DNA of 25,000 nt. Source: an uncultured delta proteobacterium (GTDB lineage: Bacteria > Myxococcota_A > Bradymonadia > REDH01). The stretch covers positions 1 to 25,000 of the forward strand of contig CAIWGR010000068.1 in the NCBI GenBank assembly GCA_903912275.1, read 5' to 3'. The notes beneath the pieces were generated by a model. The model had not been told where the DNA came from. It saw only the letters and a program-made list of their open reading frames with translations, and did no database searches. Below, piece after piece: positions 6,317 through 13,209 of the stretch (position 1 is the first letter of the stretch; every line of letters begins with the position of its first letter). Position numbers and translations under genes: made by a program.

Positions 6317-8689
6317 TCAGTCGGCGAGCAGCGACGAGATCTTGTGCTTGGGATCGGGGGTCCAGAACAGGGCGAGGAGGGCCGGAAGCAGCATCAGGTC
6401 GCCCAGGATGCAACCGATGAGGGTGACGGTCATGAGCTCGCCGAAGAGCCGGACGGGGACGAACGAGCTGGCGAAGAGAACGGCCATGCCGCCCACCAGC
6501 ATCAGGCTGGCGGAGAGGATGGCGCGACCGGTGCCACGTGCCGTGCGGATGACGCACTCCTCCTTGCTGTGACCTTCGCGGGCCTCTTCGAGGAGCCGTG
6601 CGAGCACATGGATGGTGTCGTCTACGGCGAGGCCGACGGCGATGGAGAAGATGATGACCGAGGTCGTGTTGAGGTTGATGCCCTGCAGCGCCATGTAGGC
6701 CAGCGTCCAGACGAGCGGCAGCATGTTTGGCGGTGCGCTGATGAGCCCCATGCGGAGGCTCCGGAAGAGCACGGTCATGAAGCCGAAAATGAGGAAGGTC
6801 GAGAAGAAGAGCGACCCCATCAGATCGCCGATCAGCGAGGTGAGGCCGCGGCTTGCCGAGTAGGCGTCGCCGGTCAGGTGGAGGGTGACGGAGGGCCACT
6901 TCGCGAGCCTGCGCGCTACCTCTGCGGTGAGCTGGTCACTCAGCTCATTGGAGCGCTTGGAGCCTACATCTTCGACCGCGATGGCCACCCGCATCTCCGT
7001 CCTGCTGAGGTTCACGAAGGCGTCGAGCGGGTTGGAGGTCCCGCTCTCGAGCAGCGAGGCGAGCTGCGCCACCTGCTGTCGCGACTTGAAGGGCTGCTCC
7101 CGCTTGGCGGGGTCACCGGCGTAGGCCACCCAGGTCTCGTGCAGGTAGTCCTGGTAGGAGGTGGCGCTGATGGTGCCCTCCTGCGCCTCAATCCAGTCTT
7201 CGAGGCCGGCGATGGCGTTGAGCAGCTCGGGGTCGTCGAACTGTCCCTTCTCGGTGGCGGTGAAGTGGAGCTCGAAGGGGACCGAGCCATTCATCTTCTT
7301 CTCGAGCATCTCGATGGTCTGAAGGATCTCGTCGCCCGGCCGGAAGGTCTCGCGAAGCCGCGTATCGATCACGATGGAGCGGGAGAGATAGATGGCCGGC
7401 GTCATGAGGATGATGGTGCCGATGACCACCCTCCAAGGGTTCCGGAAGGAGATCCCCATGAGCCAGACGACGACCCGCTCGGTGATGCCGTCTTTGCGGC
7501 TCTCGTGGCTCTTCGATGAGGGCGGTGCGACGAGCGTCAGGGTGGGCGGGAGGAAGAGGACGGTGATGACATAGGTGAGCAGTGCGCCGGCCGCCGCCGC
7601 GATGCTGAAGTTGCGCAGGATCTGCGTGTGCGAGAGCAGGTTGCTCGCAAACCCGACAGAGGAGGTGACCGCGGTGAGGCCGCAGGCGATGACGACCGCC
7701 ATCATGGTCCGGTGGCCTGCAACTTGGTTGGTGGGCGAAGTGACCCGCTCCTCCATGTAGCGGCTCACAACATGGATGCTGTCGTTGATACCGACGACGA
7801 TGAGGAGCACCGGCAGGATCTGGTTGATGATGTTGAAGGGCTGATCGGCCCAGGCCATCGTCCCGACGAGGATCAGGACGGAGATGCCGACCGCCATGGC
7901 AGGGAAGAGGATCGCAGCCCACCAGCGGAAGGTGAGGAAGAGGCTGAAGACACAGAAGAGCATCGCCAGCGGGACGATGCGGGTCTGGTCATGAAAGAAC
8001 TGGTCTACCACCCAGACGCGGATGTGGGGCAGGCCGGAGACCTTCACCTTCGACCCCGCCGGTGCAGGGTGGGTTGCAAGGTAGTCTTTGAAGGCCTTGT
8101 CGATGGGCCGGTTGGCGTTGACCTTGGTCCGGGCCCGGTCGATGTAGAAGGCGAGCATCGCCACATCCCGCTTGCCCGCACTGTCGCCCATGCTGATCAG
8201 CCGGCGGTCCAGAAGCTTCGATTCACGCACGGTCGCACGGAGCGCCTCTGCCTCCGCGTGCTCCACCGTCGGCCCTACGATGGGGTTATCGACCCGCACC
8301 TCGAAACCGTCGGTCTCGTTGCCGTCGCGCCGCGGGATGGGGGTGCGGGTGACGCTCTCCACCTTTTCGCACCAGCTCTTGTCCTCGAGCGCGAGGGAGG
8401 CGCTGTGAAGCCAGGCAAGGTTGGCGTCGGAGAGCACATCGTCGCTCTCCATGACGATGGCGATCACATTGTCTGTCTTGCCGAAGGTCTTGGTGAAGGC
8501 CGCATCGATCGCCGCCTGATCCTCGAAGGTGGCAAAGAGCGCCTGCGGCGAAAAGTCGGCCCGCACGCCACGTACCACGATGCCGGCCACCGCCAGCAGC
8601 ACCAGCAGCGCAACAAATCCCAGCGGGAGCCAGCGCCGCTCCAGCGACTTGTGGGAGAACTTGTCGACGAAGGACTCGAGCGAGGGCAT
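6317..8689 (-). CDS. MMPL/RND-superfamily transporter (HAE3-like)
   Basis: From the ATG at 8689 (AGG-type ribosome site in CAGGTAACGCT just upstream) the protein has 790 residues. The open frame runs 52 codons further, but that part is Arg-rich and unlike the family. It has the duplicated MMPL/RND layout: a first membrane helix (about residues 19-37), a large extracytoplasmic domain, a bundle of helices, then a second copy of the same plan. Paired motifs inside the bundles are GINDSIHVVSRYMEE in the first half and GLAVDDTIHVLARLLEE in the second; the acidic residues are the expected proton-relay sites. Proteins of this type export lipids or hydrophobic compounds across the inner membrane; the substrate here is unknown. 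The close downstream lipoprotein gene may encode a periplasmic partner. Confidence 0.9.
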   Translation of the reverse strand: MPSLESFVDKFSHKSLERRWLPLGFVALLVLLAVAGIVVRGVRADFSPQALFATFEDQAAIDAAFTKTFGKTDNVIAIVMESDDVLSDANLAWLHSASLALEDKSWCEKVESVTRTPIPRRDGNETDGFEVRVDNPIVGPTVEHAEAEALRATVRESKLLDRRLISMGDSAGKRDVAMLAFYIDRARTKVNANRPIDKAFKDYLATHPAPAGSKVKVSGLPHIRVWVVDQFFHDQTRIVPLAMLFCVFSLFLTFRWWAAILFPAMAVGISVLILVGTMAWADQPFNIINQILPVLLIVVGINDSIHVVSRYMEERVTSPTNQVAGHRTMMAVVIACGLTAVTSSVGFASNLLSHTQILRNFSIAAAAGALLTYVITVLFLPPTLTLVAPPSSKSHESRKDGITERVVVWLMGISFRNPWRVVIGTIILMTPAIYLSRSIVIDTRLRETFRPGDEILQTIEMLEKKMNGSVPFELHFTATEKGQFDDPELLNAIAGLEDWIEAQEGTISATSYQDYLHETWVAYAGDPAKREQPFKSRQQVAQLASLLESGTSNPLDAFVNLSRTEMRVAIAVEDVGSKRSNELSDQLTAEVARRLAKWPSVTLHLTGDAYSASRGLTSLIGDLMGSLFFSTFLIFGFMTVLFRSLRMGLISAPPNMLPLVWTLAYMALQGINLNTTSVIIFSIAVGLAVDDTIHVLARLLEEAREGHSKEECVIRTARGTGRAILSASLMLVGGMAVLFASSFVPVRLFGELMTVTLIGCILGDLMLLPALLALFWTPDPKHKISSLLAD

Positions 8690-8764
8690 AGCGTTACCTG
8701 ACTTTCCGCGGACAATGCGGCCCGACCTTCTGCGCCCGCGGAGACAAAATTGCAACGGATCTCG

Positions 8765-8794
8765 TTGAATCGCGACACCTTCCCGACCTAGGAT
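8765..8794 (+). promoter_or_regulatory. Possible promoter for the Cys/Met PLP enzyme gene
   Basis: TTGAAT (8765-8770) and TAGGAT (8789-8794) are 18 bases apart, 38 bases before the start codon, in the 142-base divergent gap shared with the MMPL transporter. Both boxes match consensus at 4 of 6 positions. The same pattern (TTGAAG, 18 bases, TAGGGT) precedes adk. Confidence 0.4.
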
Positions 8795-8831
8795 CGCGCC
8801 ACCCGCACACGCTCGCCCAAGGCTCCCGATC

Positions 8832-10001
8832 ATGGCGCACGACAACGCTCACTCCCGCCCCGCCTCCGCCGTTGTGGCCCGCTGGGTCGACCCCCGCCAG
8901 CAGCAGCCCGTCGCACTGCCCATCTACCAGACCACCACCTTCGTCATGGATGAGGCCCTCGTCTCGGCCATGAACCGGGGCGACTACCGCTCGGAGTATC
9001 TCTACACCCGCATGGGCAACCCGACGGTGCGCGCGCTCGAGGAGCGGCTCGCGGCATTGCACGGCGCCGAAGATGGGCTCTGCACCGCCAGCGGCATGGC
9101 TGCGTTGTCGGCTGCGCTCATCGGCAACACCGCGCCCGGCGACGGCATCGTGGCCGCAAACCAGCTCTACGGCGTCACCACCGCCTTCCTTATCCGCTTC
9201 CTGGCAGGCATGGGGCGCGAAGTTGTCTTCGCCGACACGAGCAACCCCGAGGCCATCGCCGCTGCTGCAGCGTCGCTCGCAAAGCCGACCTGGCTCCTCG
9301 TCGAGACCATCTCCAACCCGCTCATGGAGGTGTCGCCCATCGCGACCCAGGCCGCGCAGGCCCGCTCGCTCGGCATGCGGCTCATGGTCGACAACACCTT
9401 CGCCAACCCGCTCCTCTGCCGGCCGCTCGCCCTCGGCGCCGACCTGGTGGTGGAGAGCCTCTCCAAGTCGATCTCCGGCCACAGCGATGTCCACGGCGGA
9501 TTGGTAGCCGGCGCCGCGGAGCCTGTGCGGCTCGCCTGGGATGCGATGGTCCATCTGGGGAGCTGCCTCGACCCGCATGCCGCAGCGCTCATCTGGCGCG
9601 GCCTCAAGACCGCGGTGGTCCGGACCGACGCGAGCTGCCAGCGGGCGCTGGCGCTGGTCAAATGGCTGCAGGAGCAGGGCATCGCGCAGGTCTTTCACCC
9701 CTCGCTGCAGCCAAGCTGGCAGGAGACGCTGACGGCCGGCGGCCCGATGCTCAGCTTCGTGGTTTCGGGCGGCGACGCGCGGGCGGAGCGGCTGCTGCAG
9801 GCCCTCAAGGTGGCCACGCCCGCCACCTCGCTCGGCGGCGTAGAGACGCTCGTCAGCCTGCCCTACAACACCTCACACAGAACCCCCGAGGCCCGTGCGC
9901 AAATCGGCTTGTTGCCAGGAACGGTGCGGCTCTCGGTCGGCATCGAGGCCTTCGAAGACCTGCGCGACGACCTTGCGCAGGCCCTCGCAGCGAGCGCCTA
10001 G
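8832..10001 (+). CDS. PLP-dependent trans-sulfuration family enzyme (Cys/Met metabolism)
   Basis: The 389-residue protein is a full-length member of the fold-type I Cys/Met metabolism PLP family, which includes cystathionine gamma-synthase, beta- and gamma-lyases, methionine gamma-lyase and sulfhydrylases. Visible family features are PIYQTTTFV (30-38), the phosphate-binding YTRMGNPT (59-66), the SGMAA stretch (87-91) near the cofactor, VETISNPLMEV (158-168), the cofactor-binding aspartate in VDNTF (D187), and the Schiff-base lysine K212 in LSKSISGHSD. The C-terminal GGVETLVSLPYNTSH block differs from the more common HPA-x-MTH form, so the reaction cannot be named. It is monocistronic or followed by convergent genes; its TAG stop overlaps the stop of the next, convergent gene. 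Confidence 0.92.
   Translation: MAHDNAHSRPASAVVARWVDPRQQQPVALPIYQTTTFVMDEALVSAMNRGDYRSEYLYTRMGNPTVRALEERLAALHGAEDGLCTASGMAALSAALIGNTAPGDGIVAANQLYGVTTAFLIRFLAGMGREVVFADTSNPEAIAAAAASLAKPTWLLVETISNPLMEVSPIATQAAQARSLGMRLMVDNTFANPLLCRPLALGADLVVESLSKSISGHSDVHGGLVAGAAEPVRLAWDAMVHLGSCLDPHAAALIWRGLKTAVVRTDASCQRALALVKWLQEQGIAQVFHPSLQPSWQETLTAGGPMLSFVVSGGDARAERLLQALKVATPATSLGGVETLVSLPYNTSHRTPEARAQIGLLPGTVRLSVGIEAFEDLRDDLAQALAASA
9998..10001. other. Overlapping stop codons of convergent genes (CTAG)
   Basis: The four bases CTAG hold the TAG stop of the plus-strand PLP enzyme gene (9999-10001) and the TAG stop of the minus-strand DUF547 gene (10000-9998). No spacer is left for a terminator between the coding regions, so the transcripts presumably run antisense into each other or end by another mechanism. 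Confidence 0.95.
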
Positions 10002-10843
10002 TCGCGCGCGTTGGTGTTCCAGTCGTAGGTAAAGAAGCCAATCTTGTTGGCGCTGTCTTCGACAAAGGCGCGCTGCTCCGGCGCGACGTGGGAAGCAATG
10101 AAGGCGCGCACGCCTTCGGGACCGCCGAAGTCATCCTTGTACCAGTCGAAGATGGAGCTGATCTCGAGCCCCTTCTTGGACTTGAAGAGGGTCGTGCGGG
10201 TCACATACTCGGTCGCCTGACGCTCCAGGAGTGTCTCAAGATTGGCGCCGTTGATGGCCTCGCCCACAATGAAGGGGCAGCTCGCACTGGCGCAGTTGAC
10301 CAGGAAGTGGATGCGCGGCTCCTTGAAGGGATCGCGAATCTTGGTCTTCTCCAGCTCGTTGAGCGTGACGGATTCGCCAGCGATGGTGTGCTTGGTCTTG
10401 TCGAAGAAGCCATCCTTCTTCAGCACGCTCGTCACCGGCCAGAGCCTGAGCACCTCGGCGATGGTCGTGGCGTTGTAGGCGTTGATGTAGAAGGCCAGCG
10501 CCTCCTCGCGTGAGAGCTTGGAGGTGTCGGCCGTGGCGACCTGCGCGGTGAAGGCCTGGAGCTTCGCCATCGCGTCGGTGTCGGCCGCAAGCGCCTTGTA
10601 ACGGAAGCCACCGTCGGCGGTCACGAAGGTATGGAGCAGGGCATCCCAGCCCGCGGTGGCGTCAGCGGTCGCGGGCGCTGCAGCCTCCGCAGGGGCGGAA
10701 GGCGCCGGCGCTGCCTCGGCCTGCGCGGTCTCCACAGCGGGGGTCGTGCCATGGCCTTCGCAGGCCTCGGCCGGGCGGGCCAGGGCCGTCGAACCGGCGA
10801 GCAGGAGGGTGGTAAGAAGCATCGAGGTGGGGTTCAAAAACAT
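9998..10843 (-). CDS. Secreted DUF547-domain protein
   Basis: The ATG at 10843 has an ideal GGAGG five bases upstream, giving 281 residues; the frame continues 22 codons further but without reason to use them. An N-terminal signal peptide (MLLTTLLLAGSTALARPAEA region, residues about 8-27) and an Ala/Pro linker to about residue 60 precede a DUF547 domain. Family hallmarks are AFYINAYNATTI, a strand with VTLNELEKTKIRDPF, and PRIHFLVNCASASCPFI, which holds two conserved cysteines. The domain's biochemical function is not established. The protein should be periplasmic or exported. It is transcribed divergently from the helix-hairpin-helix lipoprotein and convergently with the PLP enzyme. Confidence 0.9.
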   Translation of the reverse strand: MFLNPTSMLLTTLLLAGSTALARPAEACEGHGTTPAVETAQAEAAPAPSAPAEAAAPATADATAGWDALLHTFVTADGGFRYKALAADTDAMAKLQAFTAQVATADTSKLSREEALAFYINAYNATTIAEVLRLWPVTSVLKKDGFFDKTKHTIAGESVTLNELEKTKIRDPFKEPRIHFLVNCASASCPFIVGEAINGANLETLLERQATEYVTRTTLFKSKKGLEISSIFDWYKDDFGGPEGVRAFIASHVAPEQRAFVEDSANKIGFFTYDWNTNARD

Positions 10844-10881
10844 TTTTTCCTCCGGCGCGCAACAACGGGCTCTGGACGCCG

Positions 10882-10909
10882 ACAATACCATGGGCCGTCG
10901 ACGGAGCAA
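10882..10909 (-). promoter_or_regulatory. Possible promoter for the DUF547 gene
   Basis: On the minus strand TTGCTC (10909-10904) and TATTGT (10887-10882) are 16 bases apart, about 40 bases before the start codon, in the 104-base divergent gap. The match is moderate. I see no equally good pair for the plus-strand gene. Confidence 0.3.
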
Positions 10910-10947
10910 CCGTTGCGACCCTTCACTTTCTTCCCGTGAGGTGTCTG

Positions 10948-11472
10948 ATGAAGCGAACGATTGTCTCTCTTGGCATGTTGATGGTGGTGGGGTGTGGGCA
11001 GCGTGAGGTGCTGCGGTTTGTGCCGGCCGCTCCGGGCTACGCGGTGGAGCGCCCCGTGGACGAGGAGGGCTCCGACGCCGTCGTGAAGGCCGCCCGCCAT
11101 CGGGTGGCCGCCGCGAGCCGACTTGGGGAGCGGGTTGCTGCGAGCGAGCGGGCGCTCCGTCACCCCGAGGCAGAGCCCTCGGCCCCGGTTCGCAGCCGCG
11201 CCGCGGCGCCGGTGGCGGAGGGTTCGGCGGTGGCGGCTGCTGCCGCGGCGCCGCCGGCGCTTGTCGACCTCAACACGGCGACGCTGGCCGAGCTCGATGC
11301 GCTGCCCCGCGTCGGGCCGGCGATGGCGGCCCGCATCGTCGCCAAGCGCCCCTTCCGCCGCGCCGATGATCTGCGGCGCGTCAGTGGCATTGGCCCCTCG
11401 ACCTTTCGCGCGCTCCGGCCGCTTGTGACGGTCGCTGTCGCACAGGGCACCCGCGCGCCACAACCTCATTGA
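10948..11472 (+). CDS. ComEA-like helix-hairpin-helix lipoprotein
   Basis: The protein is 174 residues from the ATG at 10948, which follows GTGAGGTG; an in-frame GTG four codons earlier overlaps that ribosome site. A signal peptide ends in lipobox VVGC (C16). Residues 20-105 form a charged, then Ala/Pro-rich, linker. Residues 107-165 carry two helix-hairpin-helix motifs: VDLNTATLAELDALPRVGP with AARIVAKRP, then FRRADDLRRVSGIGPSTFRAL. This is the ComEA-type DNA-binding module, which binds double-stranded DNA without sequence preference. In ComEA it captures incoming DNA during transformation. A lipid anchor would hold it at a membrane facing the periplasm. No other competence gene is in the window, so a role in DNA uptake is inference. 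Confidence 0.85.
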   Translation: MKRTIVSLGMLMVVGCGQREVLRFVPAAPGYAVERPVDEEGSDAVVKAARHRVAAASRLGERVAASERALRHPEAEPSAPVRSRAAAPVAEGSAVAAAAAAPPALVDLNTATLAELDALPRVGPAMAARIVAKRPFRRADDLRRVSGIGPSTFRALRPLVTVAVAQGTRAPQPH

Positions 11473-11498
11473 AGCGAGCCGCGGGGTTAGGCTAGGGT
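11469..11498 (+). promoter_or_regulatory. Possible promoter for adk
   Basis: TTGAAG (11469-11474) and TAGGGT (11493-11498) are 18 bases apart, with the adk start 44 bases beyond. The -35 overlaps the TGA stop of the upstream gene. Spacing and box form closely resemble the pair at 8765-8794. Confidence 0.35.
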
Positions 11499-11506
11499 GT
11501 GGCCCG

Positions 11507-11521
11507 CGAACCATCGGTTCG
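11507..11521 (+). promoter_or_regulatory. Small hairpin in the adk leader
   Basis: CGAACC, ATC, GGTTCG form a perfect 6-bp stem with a three-base loop, ending 21 bases before the adk start and shortly upstream of its GGAAG ribosome site. It could affect translation or mRNA stability; no T-run follows, so it is not a terminator. Confidence 0.35.
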
Positions 11522-11542
11522 TCTCACTGCCGGAAGTATCTC

Positions 11543-12175
11543 ATGCGCATGATCTTTGTTGGCCCCCCAGGCGCCGGAAAGGGCACCCAGGCCGCCCGCC
11601 TCGTTGAACACTTCGCCATCCCCCACATCTCCAGCGGCGACATGCTGCGGGCCGCGGTGAAGGAGGGAACGGCCCTGGGCGTCGAGGCCGACGGCTACAT
11701 GAAGCGGGGCGACCTCGTTCCCGACGCCGTCGTCATCGGCATGATCGTCGAGCGCATCGGCAAGGCGGATGCCGCCACCGGCTTCATGCTCGACGGCTTC
11801 CCCCGCACCCGTCCTCAGGCCGAGGCGCTCGATGTCGCACTCACCGCTGCGGGCGTGAAGCTCGATGCGGTCGTGCTCCTCGAGGTACCCGACAGCCTCA
11901 TCGTCGAACGCATCGTCTGGCGCCGCACCGATCCCGACACCGGCACCATCTACCATCTCAAGTTCAGCCCGCCCGAGAGCGACGAGATCGCGGCGCGCCT
12001 CCAGCAGCGCAAAGACGACACCGAAGAGGCCTGCATCAACCGCCTGAGCAAGTATCACGGCGAGACGGCCCCCATCGTCCCCTTCTACGAGGCGCAGGGC
12101 ATCCTCCGCCGCGTGGATGGCGTCGGCGCCCCCGACGAGATCACGGCCCGCCTCCTCACCTCGCTGCAGCACTGA
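11543..12175 (+). CDS. adk: Adenylate kinase
   Basis: The 210-residue enzyme catalyses ATP + AMP = 2 ADP in the cytoplasm and is the usual length. It has the P-loop GPPGAGKGT (7-15), the AMP-site region ISSGDMLR (29-36), the nucleotide-monophosphate signature DGFPRTRPQ (84-92) and the conserved RKDDTEEACINRL segment (156-168). The LID (about 126-155) has no cysteines, so it does not bind the structural zinc found in many Gram-positive enzymes. The start is preceded by GGAAG. The next gene begins one base after the stop, so the adk transcript very probably continues into the repeat-lipoprotein genes. Confidence 0.97.
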   Translation: MRMIFVGPPGAGKGTQAARLVEHFAIPHISSGDMLRAAVKEGTALGVEADGYMKRGDLVPDAVVIGMIVERIGKADAATGFMLDGFPRTRPQAEALDVALTAAGVKLDAVVLLEVPDSLIVERIVWRRTDPDTGTIYHLKFSPPESDEIAARLQQRKDDTEEACINRLSKYHGETAPIVPFYEAQGILRRVDGVGAPDEITARLLTSLQH

Positions 12176-12176
12176 G

Positions 12177-13184
12177 ATGAGAGGCCGTAGCCTGTTTCTG
12201 CTTGCCCAGGCGCTGGCCTGCGTGGCGCTGGTTGCGACGGCCTGCTCGGAGGCGCCTGTGCGTGGTCGGGGCTCTTCGGGTGGCGGCGGCGGTGGCGGCC
12301 TGCCCGCCGATACTGGCACCGGCGATGCCGCACCCGATGACACAGGTGGGTCGGACACAAGCCTCGACGATACGGGCTCTGTCGACACGAGCAGCGACGC
12401 CGCGGCCGACACGGCTGCCGATACGAACGGCGATACGGCCGCCGACACGGCCGGAGATGCGGGCACGCTCCCACCCACCGAGAACTGCAGCAACGGCGTG
12501 GACGACGACCTCGACCGCCTTATCGACTGCCTGGATCCGGACTGTGCGGGTGCTCCGCTCTGCGCCGGCTTCGTCGAAGATTGCAGCGACGGCCGTGACA
12601 ACGACCGCGACGGCGCCATCGACTGCGCCGACAGCGACTGCTCGTCCACACCGGCCTGCGCCCCGTCGCGCGAAACCAGCTGCAACGACCGCCTCGACAA
12701 CGACCGCGACGGCGCCGTCGACTGTGAAGACCTGGACTGCGCGAGCGCATCCAACTGCTTCGTCTCCGCAGAGAACTGTGCAAACGGCCTCGACGACGAC
12801 CGCGACGGTGCGACCGACTGCGCCGACGGCGACTGTTTCTTCGATGCAGCATGCACCCCCACCCCCAGCGCCGCCTGCAACAACGTCAACGACCTCAACG
12901 CCCTCTCCGGGGTCACCTACGACGACATCACCAACCAGTGTCTGATTACCTGCCTCTCGGGTGGCGCCCTGGCCATCGATGTCTGCTTCTCGGACTGCGT
13001 CAGCAACTCCTACGGAACCTCCCAGGCCTGCGGCGACTGCTTCGGCGCCACCGCCTCCTGCGGCTTCACCACCTGCAACAGCCCCTGCTTCCCCTTCGGC
13101 GGAACACCTGAATGCAGCAGCTGCGTGCAGACCAGCTGCGGCGCCGACTTCGAAGCCTGCGCGGGTTTCCCCATCCCTCTCTGA
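12177..13184 (+). CDS. Cys/Asp-repeat (MopE-like) lipoprotein 1
   Basis: The 335-residue protein starts at the ATG one base after the adk stop. A signal peptide ends near ATAC (C23), a slightly unusual lipobox. A short poly-Gly run and an Asp/Thr/Ala-rich stalk occupy residues 30-100. Four tandem units follow at about 104-129, 136-161, 169-194 and 201-226, each of the form C-x-N/D-G/R-x-D-N/D-D-x-D-G-x-x-D-C-x-D-x-D-C; the acidic spacing resembles calcium-binding loops. The last 100 residues contain 14 cysteines and look like a compact disulfide-rich domain. Likely a surface or periplasm-facing lipoprotein, possibly metal-binding; function unknown. Its coupling to adk probably reflects a shared transcript rather than shared biochemistry. 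Confidence 0.85.
   Translation: MRGRSLFLLAQALACVALVATACSEAPVRGRGSSGGGGGGGLPADTGTGDAAPDDTGGSDTSLDDTGSVDTSSDAAADTAADTNGDTAADTAGDAGTLPPTENCSNGVDDDLDRLIDCLDPDCAGAPLCAGFVEDCSDGRDNDRDGAIDCADSDCSSTPACAPSRETSCNDRLDNDRDGAVDCEDLDCASASNCFVSAENCANGLDDDRDGATDCADGDCFFDAACTPTPSAACNNVNDLNALSGVTYDDITNQCLITCLSGGALAIDVCFSDCVSNSYGTSQACGDCFGATASCGFTTCNSPCFPFGGTPECSSCVQTSCGADFEACAGFPIPL
12486..12854 (+). repeat. Four tandem Cys/Asp protein repeats in lipoprotein 1
   Basis: Coding repeats with a period of about 32-33 residues. The constant part in each is D-N/D-D-x-D (mostly DNDRDG or DDDRDG) followed by a DC-x-D-x-DC motif. Confidence 0.85.
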
Positions 13185-13209
13185 TTCAACGCCCCACCGC
13201 GGAAATGCC

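Noticed and set aside
6296..7519. Plus-strand frames opposite the MMPL transporter, also 7628-8701
   Set aside because: No membrane or domain features; both are mirror frames of the transporter.
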